The translations under genes were made by a program, and so were the position numbers. Source: JAPEKQ01 sp964597945 (GTDB taxonomy: Bacteria; Joyebacterota; Joyebacteria; Joyebacterales; Joyebacteraceae). Taken from it: DNA of 10,970 bases. Under the pieces are notes generated by a model that saw only the letters and a program-made list of their open reading frames with translations, did no database searches and was not told the origin of the DNA. The DNA is taken from NCBI GenBank assembly GCA_964597945.1, contig CAZRAD010000098.1, positions 1-10,970 of the forward strand. Reading direction: 5' to 3'. Below are positions 1 to 7,338 of the stretch, piece by piece; positions within the stretch are counted from its first letter, which is position 1; every line of letters begins with the position of its first letter.

Positions 1-318
1 GACTGCGATAGCGAGTTCCTCTGCCAGGTGTTTCGATGTTGCCGGCCCGCCACCGAGCCGAGCGAGAGCGAATGCGTAGTCCCGCTGCCGCTCGCTCAGC
101 CTCTGGTAGCGAACGTTGAAGAAGCCACTGTCCAGATACTGACGCGCCTGTTGTGCTGCCACACGGACGTCCTCCACAGAGACCGGTGACGTCTCGGCCG
201 TTTCCCAGACGTGGTGACCCCACACCTGGAGGAAGAAGGGATAGCACTCCGTCTCGGCCGGAATCTCATCAACCGCGGCGTTGGATATCGCCACGCCGTG
301 AACAGGATCTTGCGCTCG
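1..318 (-). pseudogene. 5'-truncated C-terminal remnant of an AAA-type ATP-binding protein, running off the left edge
   Basis: Read leftwards from 318, one frame is open to the window edge. It contains a stretch close to IPAETECYPFFLQVWGHHVW, then SPVSVEDVRVAAQQA, then a long helix ending in GFFNVRYQRLSERQRDY and a segment ARLGGGPATSKHLAEEL. This order (T-E-x-Y-P-F-F-L-Q-x-W-G, then LDxxFFxVRxxRL, then a winged-helix-like start) is what I recall from the C-terminal half of COG1672/AAA_16-type ATPases that combine a P-loop ATPase with a winged helix. An in-frame TAG lies at 319-321, and no Walker A or Walker B motif precedes it. The only internal start candidate is a GTG near 296 without a Shine-Dalgarno. 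The N-terminal ATPase core is therefore absent and I read this as a decayed gene. The far C-terminus lies outside the window. A short independent gene remains possible but less likely. Confidence 0.6.
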
Positions 319-448
319 CTAACCATCCCGTCAGCATGGCCTTACAAGACGTAGCTGGCACTCTGTAAGTTACAACAATGGCTGTAAGTTCACCAAGAAC
401 AGGGGATGGGCATGGGGCTGTTGGTCGAAGCGCATCTGCAGGGGCAAG

Positions 449-1699
449 CTACAGCGGCCAATCGTACTCGCGCATAATGGAGGCGAGAAGCTCCATGAAG
501 AGCAGCTCGCCGTTGTGGCCGTTGGTCATGATGATAGCACCCTGGCCAACATTGGGAAGCCCTACCGGCAGGCTGTTGGCGCCCGGTGTGTTCCCGCCGT
601 GGTGGAAGAACATCAGCCCTTCCCCCTCGCCCCGGAGAAACACCCCGAGCCCCTCGGAGACAGGCGCCCCGATAGGCGACGGGTCGATGGCGAACTGCTT
701 CGTGAACATCCGCCGCGTCATCTCCATCGAGAGCAGTGTGTCCGACTGGCCATTGTACGAGCGCATAAGCTCGATGTAGAAGCGCGCCATGTCCGACGCC
801 GTCGTCATGAGGCCCGCGTGTCCAAACGCCACGTAGTCCATCAGCGGGGCGCACGCTGTGCCCTCCCCGTCGTGCGGCATCGTCTCCCGCGCGGCAAGCT
901 CCGGCGGCAGCGGGTACTGGAACGTGCTCGAGTCCATGCCGAGCGGATCGAAGATGACCTCGCGCGCGAGCTCGGGGAACGGGCGACCGAACGTGTCCTC
1001 GAACATGAGCTGGATCATGATGCAGCCGAGGTTCGAGTACTCCCACGTCTCGCCGAGCGGCCGCACTGGCGTCGCCGGCTCGTTGCCCATATCCGGTCCG
1101 CCGGTGAGGATGTCGGCGAGCGTCTGTCCCTCGTCGGGCCCGACGTCGGCGAAGTTCGTGGTCGGTAGACCGGCGCGATGCGTGAGCAACAGCCGGAGCG
1201 TCACCTTCTGGTCGACCGTGAACTCGGTCTCGGGGACCTTCCACGAGGTGAGGTACTCGTTGACGTCCGTGTCGAGATCGAACACACCCTGCTCCACATA
1301 GTGGAGAGCCATCGCGCCGGTGAGGAACTTCGAGGTCGACGCCGCCTCGAAGAGCGACTCCGTCGTGACCGGGGTGTCTCCGTCCGCCGAGAGCACGCCG
1401 TAGCCTTTCGCCCACGCGAGCTCACCGTCATCGATCACAGCGACCGTTACGCCAGGAACCTTGAGCTCCGCCATACGGTCGGCAAGCACGAAGGTCTCCG
1501 CAGAGTCCGCGTGCACGTGCGCGGCATCGAACAGCGCAACGGGAGAACCGATCTCGATGAGGCCGTTCTCGACGGCGGCGATGCGCTCTTCAGTCAACGG
1601 TCCCTCCTCCGTCTGCGCGCAGCTGGATGTCAGGGCGAGTGCTCCGAGAAGGGTGAGAGCTGCGCAGCACGCGATGCGGTATCTGGTCATTCGGCACAT
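449..1699 (-). CDS. Serine hydrolase of the beta-lactamase / D-Ala-D-Ala carboxypeptidase (class C, S12) family, predicted lipoprotein
   Basis: The protein is 416 aa from ATG 1699. It has a basic start, a hydrophobic stretch and a Cys at residue 27 (context ALTSSC), giving a lipoprotein-like signal peptide; the lipobox is imperfect, with Thr at -3. All three active-site elements of penicillin-recognising serine enzymes are visible: S-x-x-K as STSK (residues 121-124, nucleophile Ser121), Y-x-N as YSN (221-223), and HGG (367-369) in place of KTG. HGG is common in the esterase/carboxypeptidase branch. By family knowledge it acts by acyl-enzyme chemistry on peptides, esters or beta-lactams in the periplasm; the substrate cannot be told. 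True beta-lactamase resistance activity is not implied. The stop of the upstream lipoprotein gene is 26 bp away, so the two are probably co-transcribed. ATGs at 1711 and 1690 are alternative starts; the AGGAA at 1712-1716 sits 12 nt from ATG 1699 but directly abuts 1711. Confidence 0.9.
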   Translation of the reverse strand: MCRMTRYRIACCAALTLLGALALTSSCAQTEEGPLTEERIAAVENGLIEIGSPVALFDAAHVHADSAETFVLADRMAELKVPGVTVAVIDDGELAWAKGYGVLSADGDTPVTTESLFEAASTSKFLTGAMALHYVEQGVFDLDTDVNEYLTSWKVPETEFTVDQKVTLRLLLTHRAGLPTTNFADVGPDEGQTLADILTGGPDMGNEPATPVRPLGETWEYSNLGCIMIQLMFEDTFGRPFPELAREVIFDPLGMDSSTFQYPLPPELAARETMPHDGEGTACAPLMDYVAFGHAGLMTTASDMARFYIELMRSYNGQSDTLLSMEMTRRMFTKQFAIDPSPIGAPVSEGLGVFLRGEGEGLMFFHHGGNTPGANSLPVGLPNVGQGAIIMTNGHNGELLFMELLASIMREYDWPL

Positions 1700-1725
1700 G
1701 GTATTCGTCATTTCCTGATTGGTTT

Positions 1726-2724
1726 CTACGGCACGATCCTGGTGAGCGCGATGTCGGCGCCCACGGTCGTCACGACCCACGCGTAGCCGTCCTCGATCGT
1801 CACGACCTGACCGGACATCGACACACCCACGGTGCGCTGGACCTCGCCGTCGTCAGGATCGACAACGTAGAGCGTGTCCGCACTGCTGTTGATGATGACC
1901 CAGAGATGCTCACCATCGTACGAGAGCGCACGCGGGCGCAGACTGCCCCTCGGGGATGGAATCGTCCCGGTTTCGGTTCCGTCGGTGGTGTACTTGTGGA
2001 TGAGGCCGTCGCCGTTGCTACCCGTGTAGTCGCTCCCAACGTAGAGTTCCGTGCCATCCCAGGCCGCGCCACCGTGCTGGCCGGAGTAGACGACAGGCCA
2101 GGAAGAGACGGTGGCGCCGGTCACAGGATCGCGCTCGATCATGCTCCCGCCATCCTTGACCCAGAGGCTGGTACCGTCCCACGTGATGCCGCCGGTCCAG
2201 TTCGTCAGGCCGTCGATGGAGTCGACGATCGCCCCGGTCCCGGGGTCGGCCTTGTAGATGTTGCTGAGCCAGCCGGTGAACCAGAGATGGCTCCCATCAT
2301 GCGTCAGGCCGTACGTGTGGAACCCATCAGGGAGCACCGCGTGGTGGAGCACGTGCCCGTGCCGCGTGTCGAGCGTGATGTCCACGGTCGTGCTGTCCAT
2401 CTCGGAGCCTTCGCGGACGGCAAGAGCGACCTCGATGGTGTCACCCAAGGCGAATCGCCTCGTCGCCGTGGACTCCGTCGACCAGTCGGTGTCCCACACA
2501 CCGTCGTTCTCCCAGTCCCAGCGATACTCGAGCGCACGGCCTTTTCCGGAGCTCCCGCCGGCGTCGAACACGAAGTCGGTCAGGACCGTGCCGGACGTCG
2601 GTGCGACCGTGACGTCGGCCTCGAGGCCGGGGTCACTCGACGACGTCGTGCTGCTGCAGCCGGCGACAAGAACGACGCATGTCGCGATGCCGACGACGAG
2701 GACGATTGCGATGGCGCGTCTCAT
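1726..2724 (-). CDS. Lipoprotein with a PKD-like domain followed by a beta-propeller
   Basis: The protein is 332 aa. Residues 1-23 form a textbook lipoprotein signal (lipobox VAGC, Cys23), followed by a Ser/Thr-rich linker. Residues about 35-118 form an Ig-like PKD domain, seen from its YRWDWENDGVWDT segment (67-79) and the closing V-x-L-x-V-x-x-G pattern. The rest shows repeats of about 40-47 residues with the pattern [GA]-x-[ST]-x-D-G-x-x-L-W/Y-V, near residues 140, 180, 220, 268 and 308. This looks like a small propeller of the SMP-30/YVTN/glutaminyl-cyclase type. Both domains usually mediate binding on the cell surface or in the periplasm; no catalytic residue is evident. The ATG at 2724 is preceded by GGGAGA about 7 nt upstream. 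It lies 70 bp after the membrane-protein gene and 26 bp before the serine hydrolase, which suggests an envelope operon. Ligand or partner is unknown. Confidence 0.88.
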   Translation of the reverse strand: MRRAIAIVLVVGIATCVVLVAGCSSTTSSSDPGLEADVTVAPTSGTVLTDFVFDAGGSSGKGRALEYRWDWENDGVWDTDWSTESTATRRFALGDTIEVALAVREGSEMDSTTVDITLDTRHGHVLHHAVLPDGFHTYGLTHDGSHLWFTGWLSNIYKADPGTGAIVDSIDGLTNWTGGITWDGTSLWVKDGGSMIERDPVTGATVSSWPVVYSGQHGGAAWDGTELYVGSDYTGSNGDGLIHKYTTDGTETGTIPSPRGSLRPRALSYDGEHLWVIINSSADTLYVVDPDDGEVQRTVGVSMSGQVVTIEDGYAWVVTTVGADIALTRIVP

Positions 2725-2777
2725 ACGGAATCTCCCTGAGAGTGATGGCCGCGTTCCTGGAGGCTGAGCGGGCGCGG

Positions 2778-2787
2778 AACGGCCGTT
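2778..2787. repeat. Perfect 10-bp palindrome in the intergenic gap
   Basis: AACGGCCGTT is self-complementary and lies in the 70-bp gap between the membrane-protein gene and the PKD-propeller lipoprotein gene. It is too short for a confident terminator and has no following T-run. It could be a small operator or chance in GC-rich DNA. Confidence 0.3.
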
Positions 2788-2794
2788 GCCGTGA

Positions 2795-3250
2795 TTACAT
2801 TCCGGTGATGCGGCGCTGGATGAACGCCAGTGCCGCCATCACAAGGAAGAGCACGATCGATGCGTACGACCATCCCTTCCCTGCGTGCGATGCCACACCG
2901 AGCATGCCGCCTGTCGCGGCGAAGAAGAGCGTCACATAGGCGATCGTCATCCAGCGGACATCTCGGAAGTCCAGTTTGAAGACGTAGTCAACGAGGAGTT
3001 CGACGATGAGGTAGGTGATCATCAGCCCGAGCTGGATGAAGTAGAGCGTGGGTCTGTCTGCGCCACGTGCCGCGATGAGCAGATAGAGCAGCGGGATGAT
3101 CATCACGATGAGGATGATACCAAGCCAGTGCTCGATCCGCGTATCCGCCGCAAGTCGTGTGAGGAACACGAGGATCACAAGTGAGTAGATGAACACCGTG
3201 ACGATACCGCCGAGCAGGTTGGTCGCTTCCATCGGTCCTCGCCTGGTCAT
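2795..3250 (-). CDS. Small integral membrane protein, unknown function
   Basis: The product is 151 aa and not recognised. It shows five strongly hydrophobic segments at about residues 12-30, 42-60, 69-91, 99-119 and 126-144, separated by short charged loops such as RLAADTRIEH, ARGADRP and KLDFRDVRW. It has no signal peptide or cysteine cluster and ends with a basic tail, QRRITGM. The codon use and amino-acid pattern look genuinely coding. Two starts are possible: ATG 3250, with GGAG 4 nt upstream, and ATG 3232 (residue 7), with GAGGA only 3 nt upstream; both keep all helices. It is the first gene of a leftward series with the PKD-propeller lipoprotein and the serine hydrolase, so an envelope role is likely by context only. 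Confidence 0.8.
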   Translation of the reverse strand: MTRRGPMEATNLLGGIVTVFIYSLVILVFLTRLAADTRIEHWLGIILIVMIIPLLYLLIAARGADRPTLYFIQLGLMITYLIVELLVDYVFKLDFRDVRWMTIAYVTLFFAATGGMLGVASHAGKGWSYASIVLFLVMAALAFIQRRITGM

Positions 3251-3277
3251 GGGACTCCGGCGCCGGTGTCGAACAAC

Positions 3278-3798
3278 TCAGTCGTCGTGCACCGCTCCCT
3301 TAAGCAGCAGGATACAATAGTCGCCGACATGCTGAAACCCCAGAGACTCGTACGCCCGCTGCGCGGCGGCGATCCGCTTGTTTCCATCAATGAATGCGTG
3401 GTTCTTCACGAGGAAGTAGAGTAGGTGAGCGGCCTTCTCCTCAGAACGCGAGTCGCCCAGATTCGGAACTGGGTCCCGCGCTTGGAGTTGACGCGATACC
3501 CGACGGAGATGATGGCGTCGAGGTTGTACAACCGCACGTTTCTCCGAACGCGGCGCGTGCCCTCAACTTGAACAACCGAGGATTCCTCGGTTGTTGCCTC
3601 CTCGATCAATTCACCATCGTTGAAGACATTGCGCAGATGTAGCCCGATCGTGTCTGTATCACGATCGAAAAGCTGCGCCATCTGCCTCTGGCTGAGCCAG
3701 ATGCTCTCCTTCTCGAGGCGAACCTCGAGTTCAACGCGTCCATCGGGAGCCTGATACAGAACAACTTCGCCGCGGGATGTGCTGCTGTGCTGGTTCAT
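3278..3798 (-). pseudogene. Broken RhuM-family gene fused to Fic/DOC and GNAT remnants
   Basis: The ATG at 3798 has GGAG 8 nt upstream. The frame then encodes about 118 residues typical of virulence RhuM proteins (COG3943): a helix-turn-helix-like WLSQRQMAQLFDRDTDTIGLH and the signature YNLDAIISVGYRVNSKRGTQ, then FRIWATRVLR. Near 3442-3450 the match stops. The RhuM frame ends as junk at TGA 3406-3408. From about 3442 a different frame reads EEKAAHLLYFLVKNHAFIDG then NKRIAAA, which contains the Fic motif HxFxDGNKR (3374-3400). Full RhuM proteins of about 330 aa often end in such a domain, so roughly the middle 130-150 residues appear deleted with a frameshift. After RIAAA (about 3362) the same frame continues AQRAYESLGFQHVGDYCILL and stops at TGA 3278-3280. 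This resembles the last strand of a GNAT acetyltransferase, not Fic. RhuM function is probably lost. A translated 130-aa N-terminal fragment (3406-3798) is still possible. Confidence 0.75.
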
Positions 3799-3938
3799 GG
3801 CGCAGTCTCCACAGGGGAATCGTGTGCCGCATACGGGGAGACCGACCTTACAGCTCAACGCGCACGTTGGCCAATCACTGAGGAGGGGAATGTGTACTTC
3901 GCCCCTGCCCGGATGGCAGAGGCGCTGTTGCTCTGTCT

Positions 3939-6602
3939 CTATCCAGGCGCCGACCTCAAGCTCTTGTAGAGCTGGATGCCGACCCAGGGTGCCAGACTGA
4001 TCCCGAGGATCATCAGCCACCCCATACGCCCGGGATCACTCAGACCGAGCACTCGTTGCAGAAGCGGCACATGCAGCGTTGCCAGGAGTAATCCCGCGCA
4101 GAGTGCGAGCGCGCCCCACACGAAGGGATTGTGAGTCACGTCGTTCGACAGGAACCGTGACCCCCTCTCCCGTACGTTCGTCACGTGCCAGAGCGTCCCG
4201 AATCCCTGCGTGAGAAACGCGATGGTGACAGCCCTCTGCTCGGGAAAGCCCATGAATCTGAGAGCCACGAAGAGCGACACGAGCACGCCGAGTCCCATCA
4301 ACCCTCCCATGATCCCCACGCCGGCCCAGTGTCGACCTGTCAACACGGCCTCCGACTTCGCCCGTGGTGAACGGCGTGTGACGTCTCCATCCCCTCTGCC
4401 CACTCCGAGAGCAAGCGCCGGGAAGACGTCCGTCACGATGTTGAGATAGAGTATCTGCAGAGGACGAAGAGGCAGCGGCGCGCCGGCCAGAGCCGCGACG
4501 GTGACCGCCGTGATCTCACTGACGTGACACGGCAGCAGGTAGACGACGAAGCGCCTGATGTTCTCAAAGATGGTCCGGCCCTCCCGGACCGCCGCCACAA
4601 CGGTTGACAGGCGGTCGTCCTGGAGGATCATATCCGCGGATTCGCAGGCGACGTCGGTGCCCCTCTCTCCCATAGCGATGCCGATGTCGGCCTTTCTCAG
4701 CGCCGGGGCGTCGTTGATCCCGTCCCCCGTCATGCCGACAACCGAACCGGTCTCCTGGTAGAGCTGGATCAGATCGAGCTTCTGTCTGGGCGTGACCCTC
4801 GCGAAGATGGATGCGTTGCGCAGCTTCCGCTCCCGCTCCTCGCTCGTCCACTCGTCGCTCTCCAGGTCGCGACCCATGATGATACCGTCCTCGGAAGTCG
4901 GTATCCCGACCTGTTCCGCAACGTATTTGGCTGTGGCCGGTTGGTCGCCGGTCACCATGATGACGCGTATCCCCATCTCTCTGAGTGAGGCAACGGCCTC
5001 GGCCGCTCCGTCGAGCGGAGGGTCTCTGAAACCCACGAGACCGACCAGGACAAGATCGCGATATGGATCCTCCTCAGCGGAGGAGGCGGATCGTTGCGCC
5101 AGCGCCAGGACACGGAGCCCTCGGCCCGCGAGCGAGTCAGCCGCGTCGTTCCACTGCGATCTGTCGGCCTCGGCGAGCTCGGCCGTACCGCTGCCGGTGA
5201 GTACACCGACCGAGCACTCGATCACCGGCTCCGGCGCGCCCTTGACGGCGACGAGGTAGTCTTCCTCCCGCCGGTGGAAGGTCGCCATCATCTTGACCTC
5301 CGGATCGAACGCCACCTCCCTCTCCTCGGGAAGCTCCTCGAGCAACTCGCTGCGCTCGACGCCGAACTCGCGCCCCGCTCTGAGCAGTGCGATCTCCACC
5401 GGATCACCCGTACCGTCTTCGTTCTCCCGCGAGCTCTCCTCATCATCGTCGGTGCCGGCGAGGGAAGCGTTGTTGACCAGAACACCGATCCTGATCGCCT
5501 CGTCGAGACCCGGCAGCTCCGCGTCTTCCGCCGAAATCCCGGAGAGGTCGACCTCACCTTCGGCGGTTCGGAGAACCGCTGCCGTCATGCAGTTCTCTGT
5601 GAGGGTTCCGGTCTTGTCCGAGAAGATGGTGTCGGTCGCGCCGAGCGTCTCCACGGCGGACAGCCTGCCCATCAGGGCGTTCTTGCGCGCCATTCGCTGC
5701 ATCCCGAGGGCCAGAGCGATCGTCGCCACGACCGGCAGACCCTCCGGTATGGCGGCGACCGCGAGTGCGATAGAGGTCTCGATCATGACCTGCACCTCGC
5801 GACCGGCGAGTATGCCCGCGCCGGACACAACCACGCCCACGCCCAACGCGACCCAGAGCAGTCGCCTGCCCAACCTGTTGAGCCGGACCTCTATGGGGGT
5901 GGCTTCGTCCTCGACCTCCGAGACGAGCTTCGAGACCTCTCCCAGCTCGGTGTCGCTCCCGGTGGCGGTCACCACGCCCTCACCGGACCCGCGCGTGATG
6001 GCCGTACCCTTCCAGAGCATGCTCGATCGCTCGGCGAGCGGAGTGTCGTCTGCGATGGCGTCGACCTGCTTCGCCACCGTCGCGGACTCGCCTGTCAGCG
6101 TCGACTCGTTCGTCTCGAGTCTGGAGGCCTCAAGGATCCTGAGGTCGGCACTGATGATGTCGCCGGCGGCGACCACGACGATATCTCCGGGAACGAGTTC
6201 GTCGGCCGCAATCACGCTCTCCTCGCCGTTCCTCCGAACTCGAGCACTCGTCCTGCCAAGCTCTCTCAGGGCCTCCATGGAACGGACGGCCTTGAGTTCG
6301 GTAACAAACCCGATGGCAGCGTTGATGATCACCGCGATGCTGATGGCCGTCCCCTGGACCGGCTCGCCGACGGCGAACGACACGATGGCCGCTCCGGAGA
6401 GGATCCCCGTGATCAGGTTCTTGAACTGACGCAGCGCGATGGTCACCGTGGACTCACGTTTGCGGACGCGAAGCGCGTTCGGCCCGACGCGCCTGACACG
6501 CTCGCGCACTTCCTCAGTGTCCAACCCATGCTCACGCTGCACGACGAGGTCATCGAGGACCTCGCCGCACTGCTTCGTCCATGCTTTTCTGATGTGTTTC
6601 AA
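3939..6602 (-). CDS. P2-type (SERCA/PMCA-like) cation-transporting P-type ATPase
   Basis: The full-length pump has 887 aa. Visible elements in order are the N-terminal cation-ATPase region (GLDTEEVRERVRRVGPNAL, about 26-44), TGES of the actuator domain (170-173), PEGLP in M4 (286-290), the phosphorylation motif DKTGT (Asp329), a nucleotide-domain GDPVEIALL (399-407) and KGAPE (454-458), TGD (551-553), the hinge TGDGINDAP (625-633), and a C-terminal domain with M5-M10. It would hydrolyse ATP to move a cation across the inner membrane. Against SERCA, Glu287 (M4), Glu696 (M5), Asn721 and Asp725 (M6, NIVTD) are kept. The M5 Asn is His693 (PCHVSE), and the M8 Glu is Gln799, as in PMCA-type pumps. 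Ca2+ is therefore plausible but not certain; Mn2+ or other ions are possible. An acidic insert of about 20 residues (384-398) precedes the GDP motif. The start is TTG, chosen because GGAG lies 6 nt upstream and the N-terminus matches family length. Confidence 0.95.
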   Translation of the reverse strand: MKHIRKAWTKQCGEVLDDLVVQREHGLDTEEVRERVRRVGPNALRVRKRESTVTIALRQFKNLITGILSGAAIVSFAVGEPVQGTAISIAVIINAAIGFVTELKAVRSMEALRELGRTSARVRRNGEESVIAADELVPGDIVVVAAGDIISADLRILEASRLETNESTLTGESATVAKQVDAIADDTPLAERSSMLWKGTAITRGSGEGVVTATGSDTELGEVSKLVSEVEDEATPIEVRLNRLGRRLLWVALGVGVVVSGAGILAGREVQVMIETSIALAVAAIPEGLPVVATIALALGMQRMARKNALMGRLSAVETLGATDTIFSDKTGTLTENCMTAAVLRTAEGEVDLSGISAEDAELPGLDEAIRIGVLVNNASLAGTDDDEESSRENEDGTGDPVEIALLRAGREFGVERSELLEELPEEREVAFDPEVKMMATFHRREEDYLVAVKGAPEPVIECSVGVLTGSGTAELAEADRSQWNDAADSLAGRGLRVLALAQRSASSAEEDPYRDLVLVGLVGFRDPPLDGAAEAVASLREMGIRVIMVTGDQPATAKYVAEQVGIPTSEDGIIMGRDLESDEWTSEERERKLRNASIFARVTPRQKLDLIQLYQETGSVVGMTGDGINDAPALRKADIGIAMGERGTDVACESADMILQDDRLSTVVAAVREGRTIFENIRRFVVYLLPCHVSEITAVTVAALAGAPLPLRPLQILYLNIVTDVFPALALGVGRGDGDVTRRSPRAKSEAVLTGRHWAGVGIMGGLMGLGVLVSLFVALRFMGFPEQRAVTIAFLTQGFGTLWHVTNVRERGSRFLSNDVTHNPFVWGALALCAGLLLATLHVPLLQRVLGLSDPGRMGWLMILGISLAPWVGIQLYKSLRSAPG

Positions 6603-6760
6603 ACGCAGCTCCGGGTTCCGGCGTGTCGGCAGAGATCGCGCGTTCTGACCGCCGACTCCTCGGTTGGGGGTCAGGCCGCGACTTCGTCCCGACCCTCTCG
6701 TCGTGCCTCAGCCTGTGCCACGCGCCGGCTCTTTCGAGTTCTCTCTGAGCTGGCTCGGTG

Positions 6761-7228
6761 CTACTCCTTCCTGGCGAAGTCACCGACCACCGGCTTCACA
6801 AGACGCTCGAAGTCCGCATAGGAGAGCCTGATCAGTTCCGTGTGCGACCCCGCATTGAAGGAGACCTCGTCGTCGTCCGGAAGCGGCTCGGCCACGTACA
6901 CTTCCAGGTCGTAGAGGTTGCCGAAGGGCGGCATGGCGCCGGTCTCGCACTCGGGGAAGAGCTCCTTGAACTCATTCTCCGATACGATCTCGACCGACTT
7001 CGCCTCTGCGAGATCCGCGAGCTTCTGATGATCGAGCTGATAGGACGCGGGGAGGACCGCCATGGCCTTGCGTCCGTCCAGCTGCACGATGACGGTCTTG
7101 CCCAGCTCCTTCCCGGGAATGTGCGCGGACGCTGCGATCTCCTGAGCGGTGTATGCCTCGGGGTGCTTGGCTGTCGTGTACTTCACGCCCCTCTCGTCGA
7201 GGAACTCTTTCACCTTCTTGATCGGCAT
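6761..7228 (-). CDS. YbaK/EbsC-family aminoacyl-tRNA deacylase (trans-editing)
   Basis: The protein is 155 aa, the usual length for a free-standing YbaK/ProX-type protein. Family marks are the early H-P-E-A-Y-T-A-Q-E segment (22-30), the catalytic-site Lys44 in GKELGKTVIV (39-48), AVLPASYQLDHQKLA (57-71), and the glycine/proline loop GAMPPFG (97-103). It ends with FNAGSHTELIRLSYADFERL (124-143). By family knowledge such enzymes hydrolyse mischarged aminoacyl-tRNAs (for example Cys-tRNAPro or Ala-tRNAPro) in the cytoplasm. Which tRNA this one edits cannot be read here. The ATG has a strong GGGAGG (7234-7239) at 5 nt spacing. It lies 110 bp downstream of the baeRF gene in the same direction and 158 bp upstream of the P-type ATPase, so partial co-transcription is plausible. 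Confidence 0.93.
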   Translation of the reverse strand: MPIKKVKEFLDERGVKYTTAKHPEAYTAQEIAASAHIPGKELGKTVIVQLDGRKAMAVLPASYQLDHQKLADLAEAKSVEIVSENEFKELFPECETGAMPPFGNLYDLEVYVAEPLPDDDEVSFNAGSHTELIRLSYADFERLVKPVVGDFARKE

Positions 7229-7247
7229 TGTGTCCTCCCTGTCATAA

Positions 7248-7260
7248 ATGTCGGAGACAT
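7248..7260. promoter_or_regulatory. Short inverted repeat just upstream of the deacylase ribosome-binding site
   Basis: ATGTC-GGA-GACAT has perfect 5-bp arms and a 3-bp centre. It sits 8 bp upstream of the GGGAGG Shine-Dalgarno of the YbaK-family gene, in the 110-bp gap after the baeRF gene. It could be a small operator or an mRNA hairpin; chance is also possible. Confidence 0.3.
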
Positions 7261-7286
7261 CCGGAGGCTCGCTCGCCCCCGATAAT

Positions 7287-7308
7287 GCCGGTTCACGCAG
7301 CGACCGGC
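7287..7308 (-). terminator. Weak hairpin downstream of the baeRF gene
   Basis: GCCGGT and ACCGGC form a 6-bp perfect stem with a 10-nt loop, 31 bp after the baeRF stop codon on the minus strand. No T-run follows, so an intrinsic terminator is doubtful. It might be a processing or pause site, or it might permit read-through into the deacylase gene. Confidence 0.25.
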
Positions 7309-7338
7309 GGGTGCGAGTCAGGGACTTCCGGGAGGGCT

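Noticed and set aside
410..440. AACAG/CTGTT hairpin after the serine hydrolase gene
   Set aside because: The stem is only 5 bp with a 15-nt loop and no T-run, so it is not a credible terminator.
390..1415. 341-codon minus-strand frame overlapping the serine hydrolase gene
   Set aside because: It is the same strand in a shifted frame, His/Arg/Gly-rich, with no motif. The hydrolase frame has all three catalytic motifs.
1700..1780. Upstream extension of the serine hydrolase to ATG 1780
   Set aside because: It would overlap the preceding gene by about 55 bp and place a charged 27-residue leader before the signal peptide.
1906..2739. 277-codon plus-strand frame opposite the PKD-propeller lipoprotein
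   Set aside because: It has no signal, domain or ribosome-binding site; the lipoprotein on the other strand is well supported.
3787..3969. Small plus-strand frame of 60 codons between RhuM and the ATPase
   Set aside because: It is antisense to the ends of both loci, has no ribosome-binding site and no recognisable product.
3799..4020. Upstream extension of the RhuM frame to 4020
   Set aside because: The extra 74 residues overlap the ATPase 3' end and show no family match. ATG 3798 has a good ribosome-binding site and fits RhuM N-termini.
5094..6821. 575-codon plus-strand open frame opposite the P-type ATPase
   Set aside because: It is antisense to a full set of P-type ATPase motifs, its composition is low-complexity Arg/Asp/Gly-rich, and it has no recognisable domain. 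It is a high-GC shadow.
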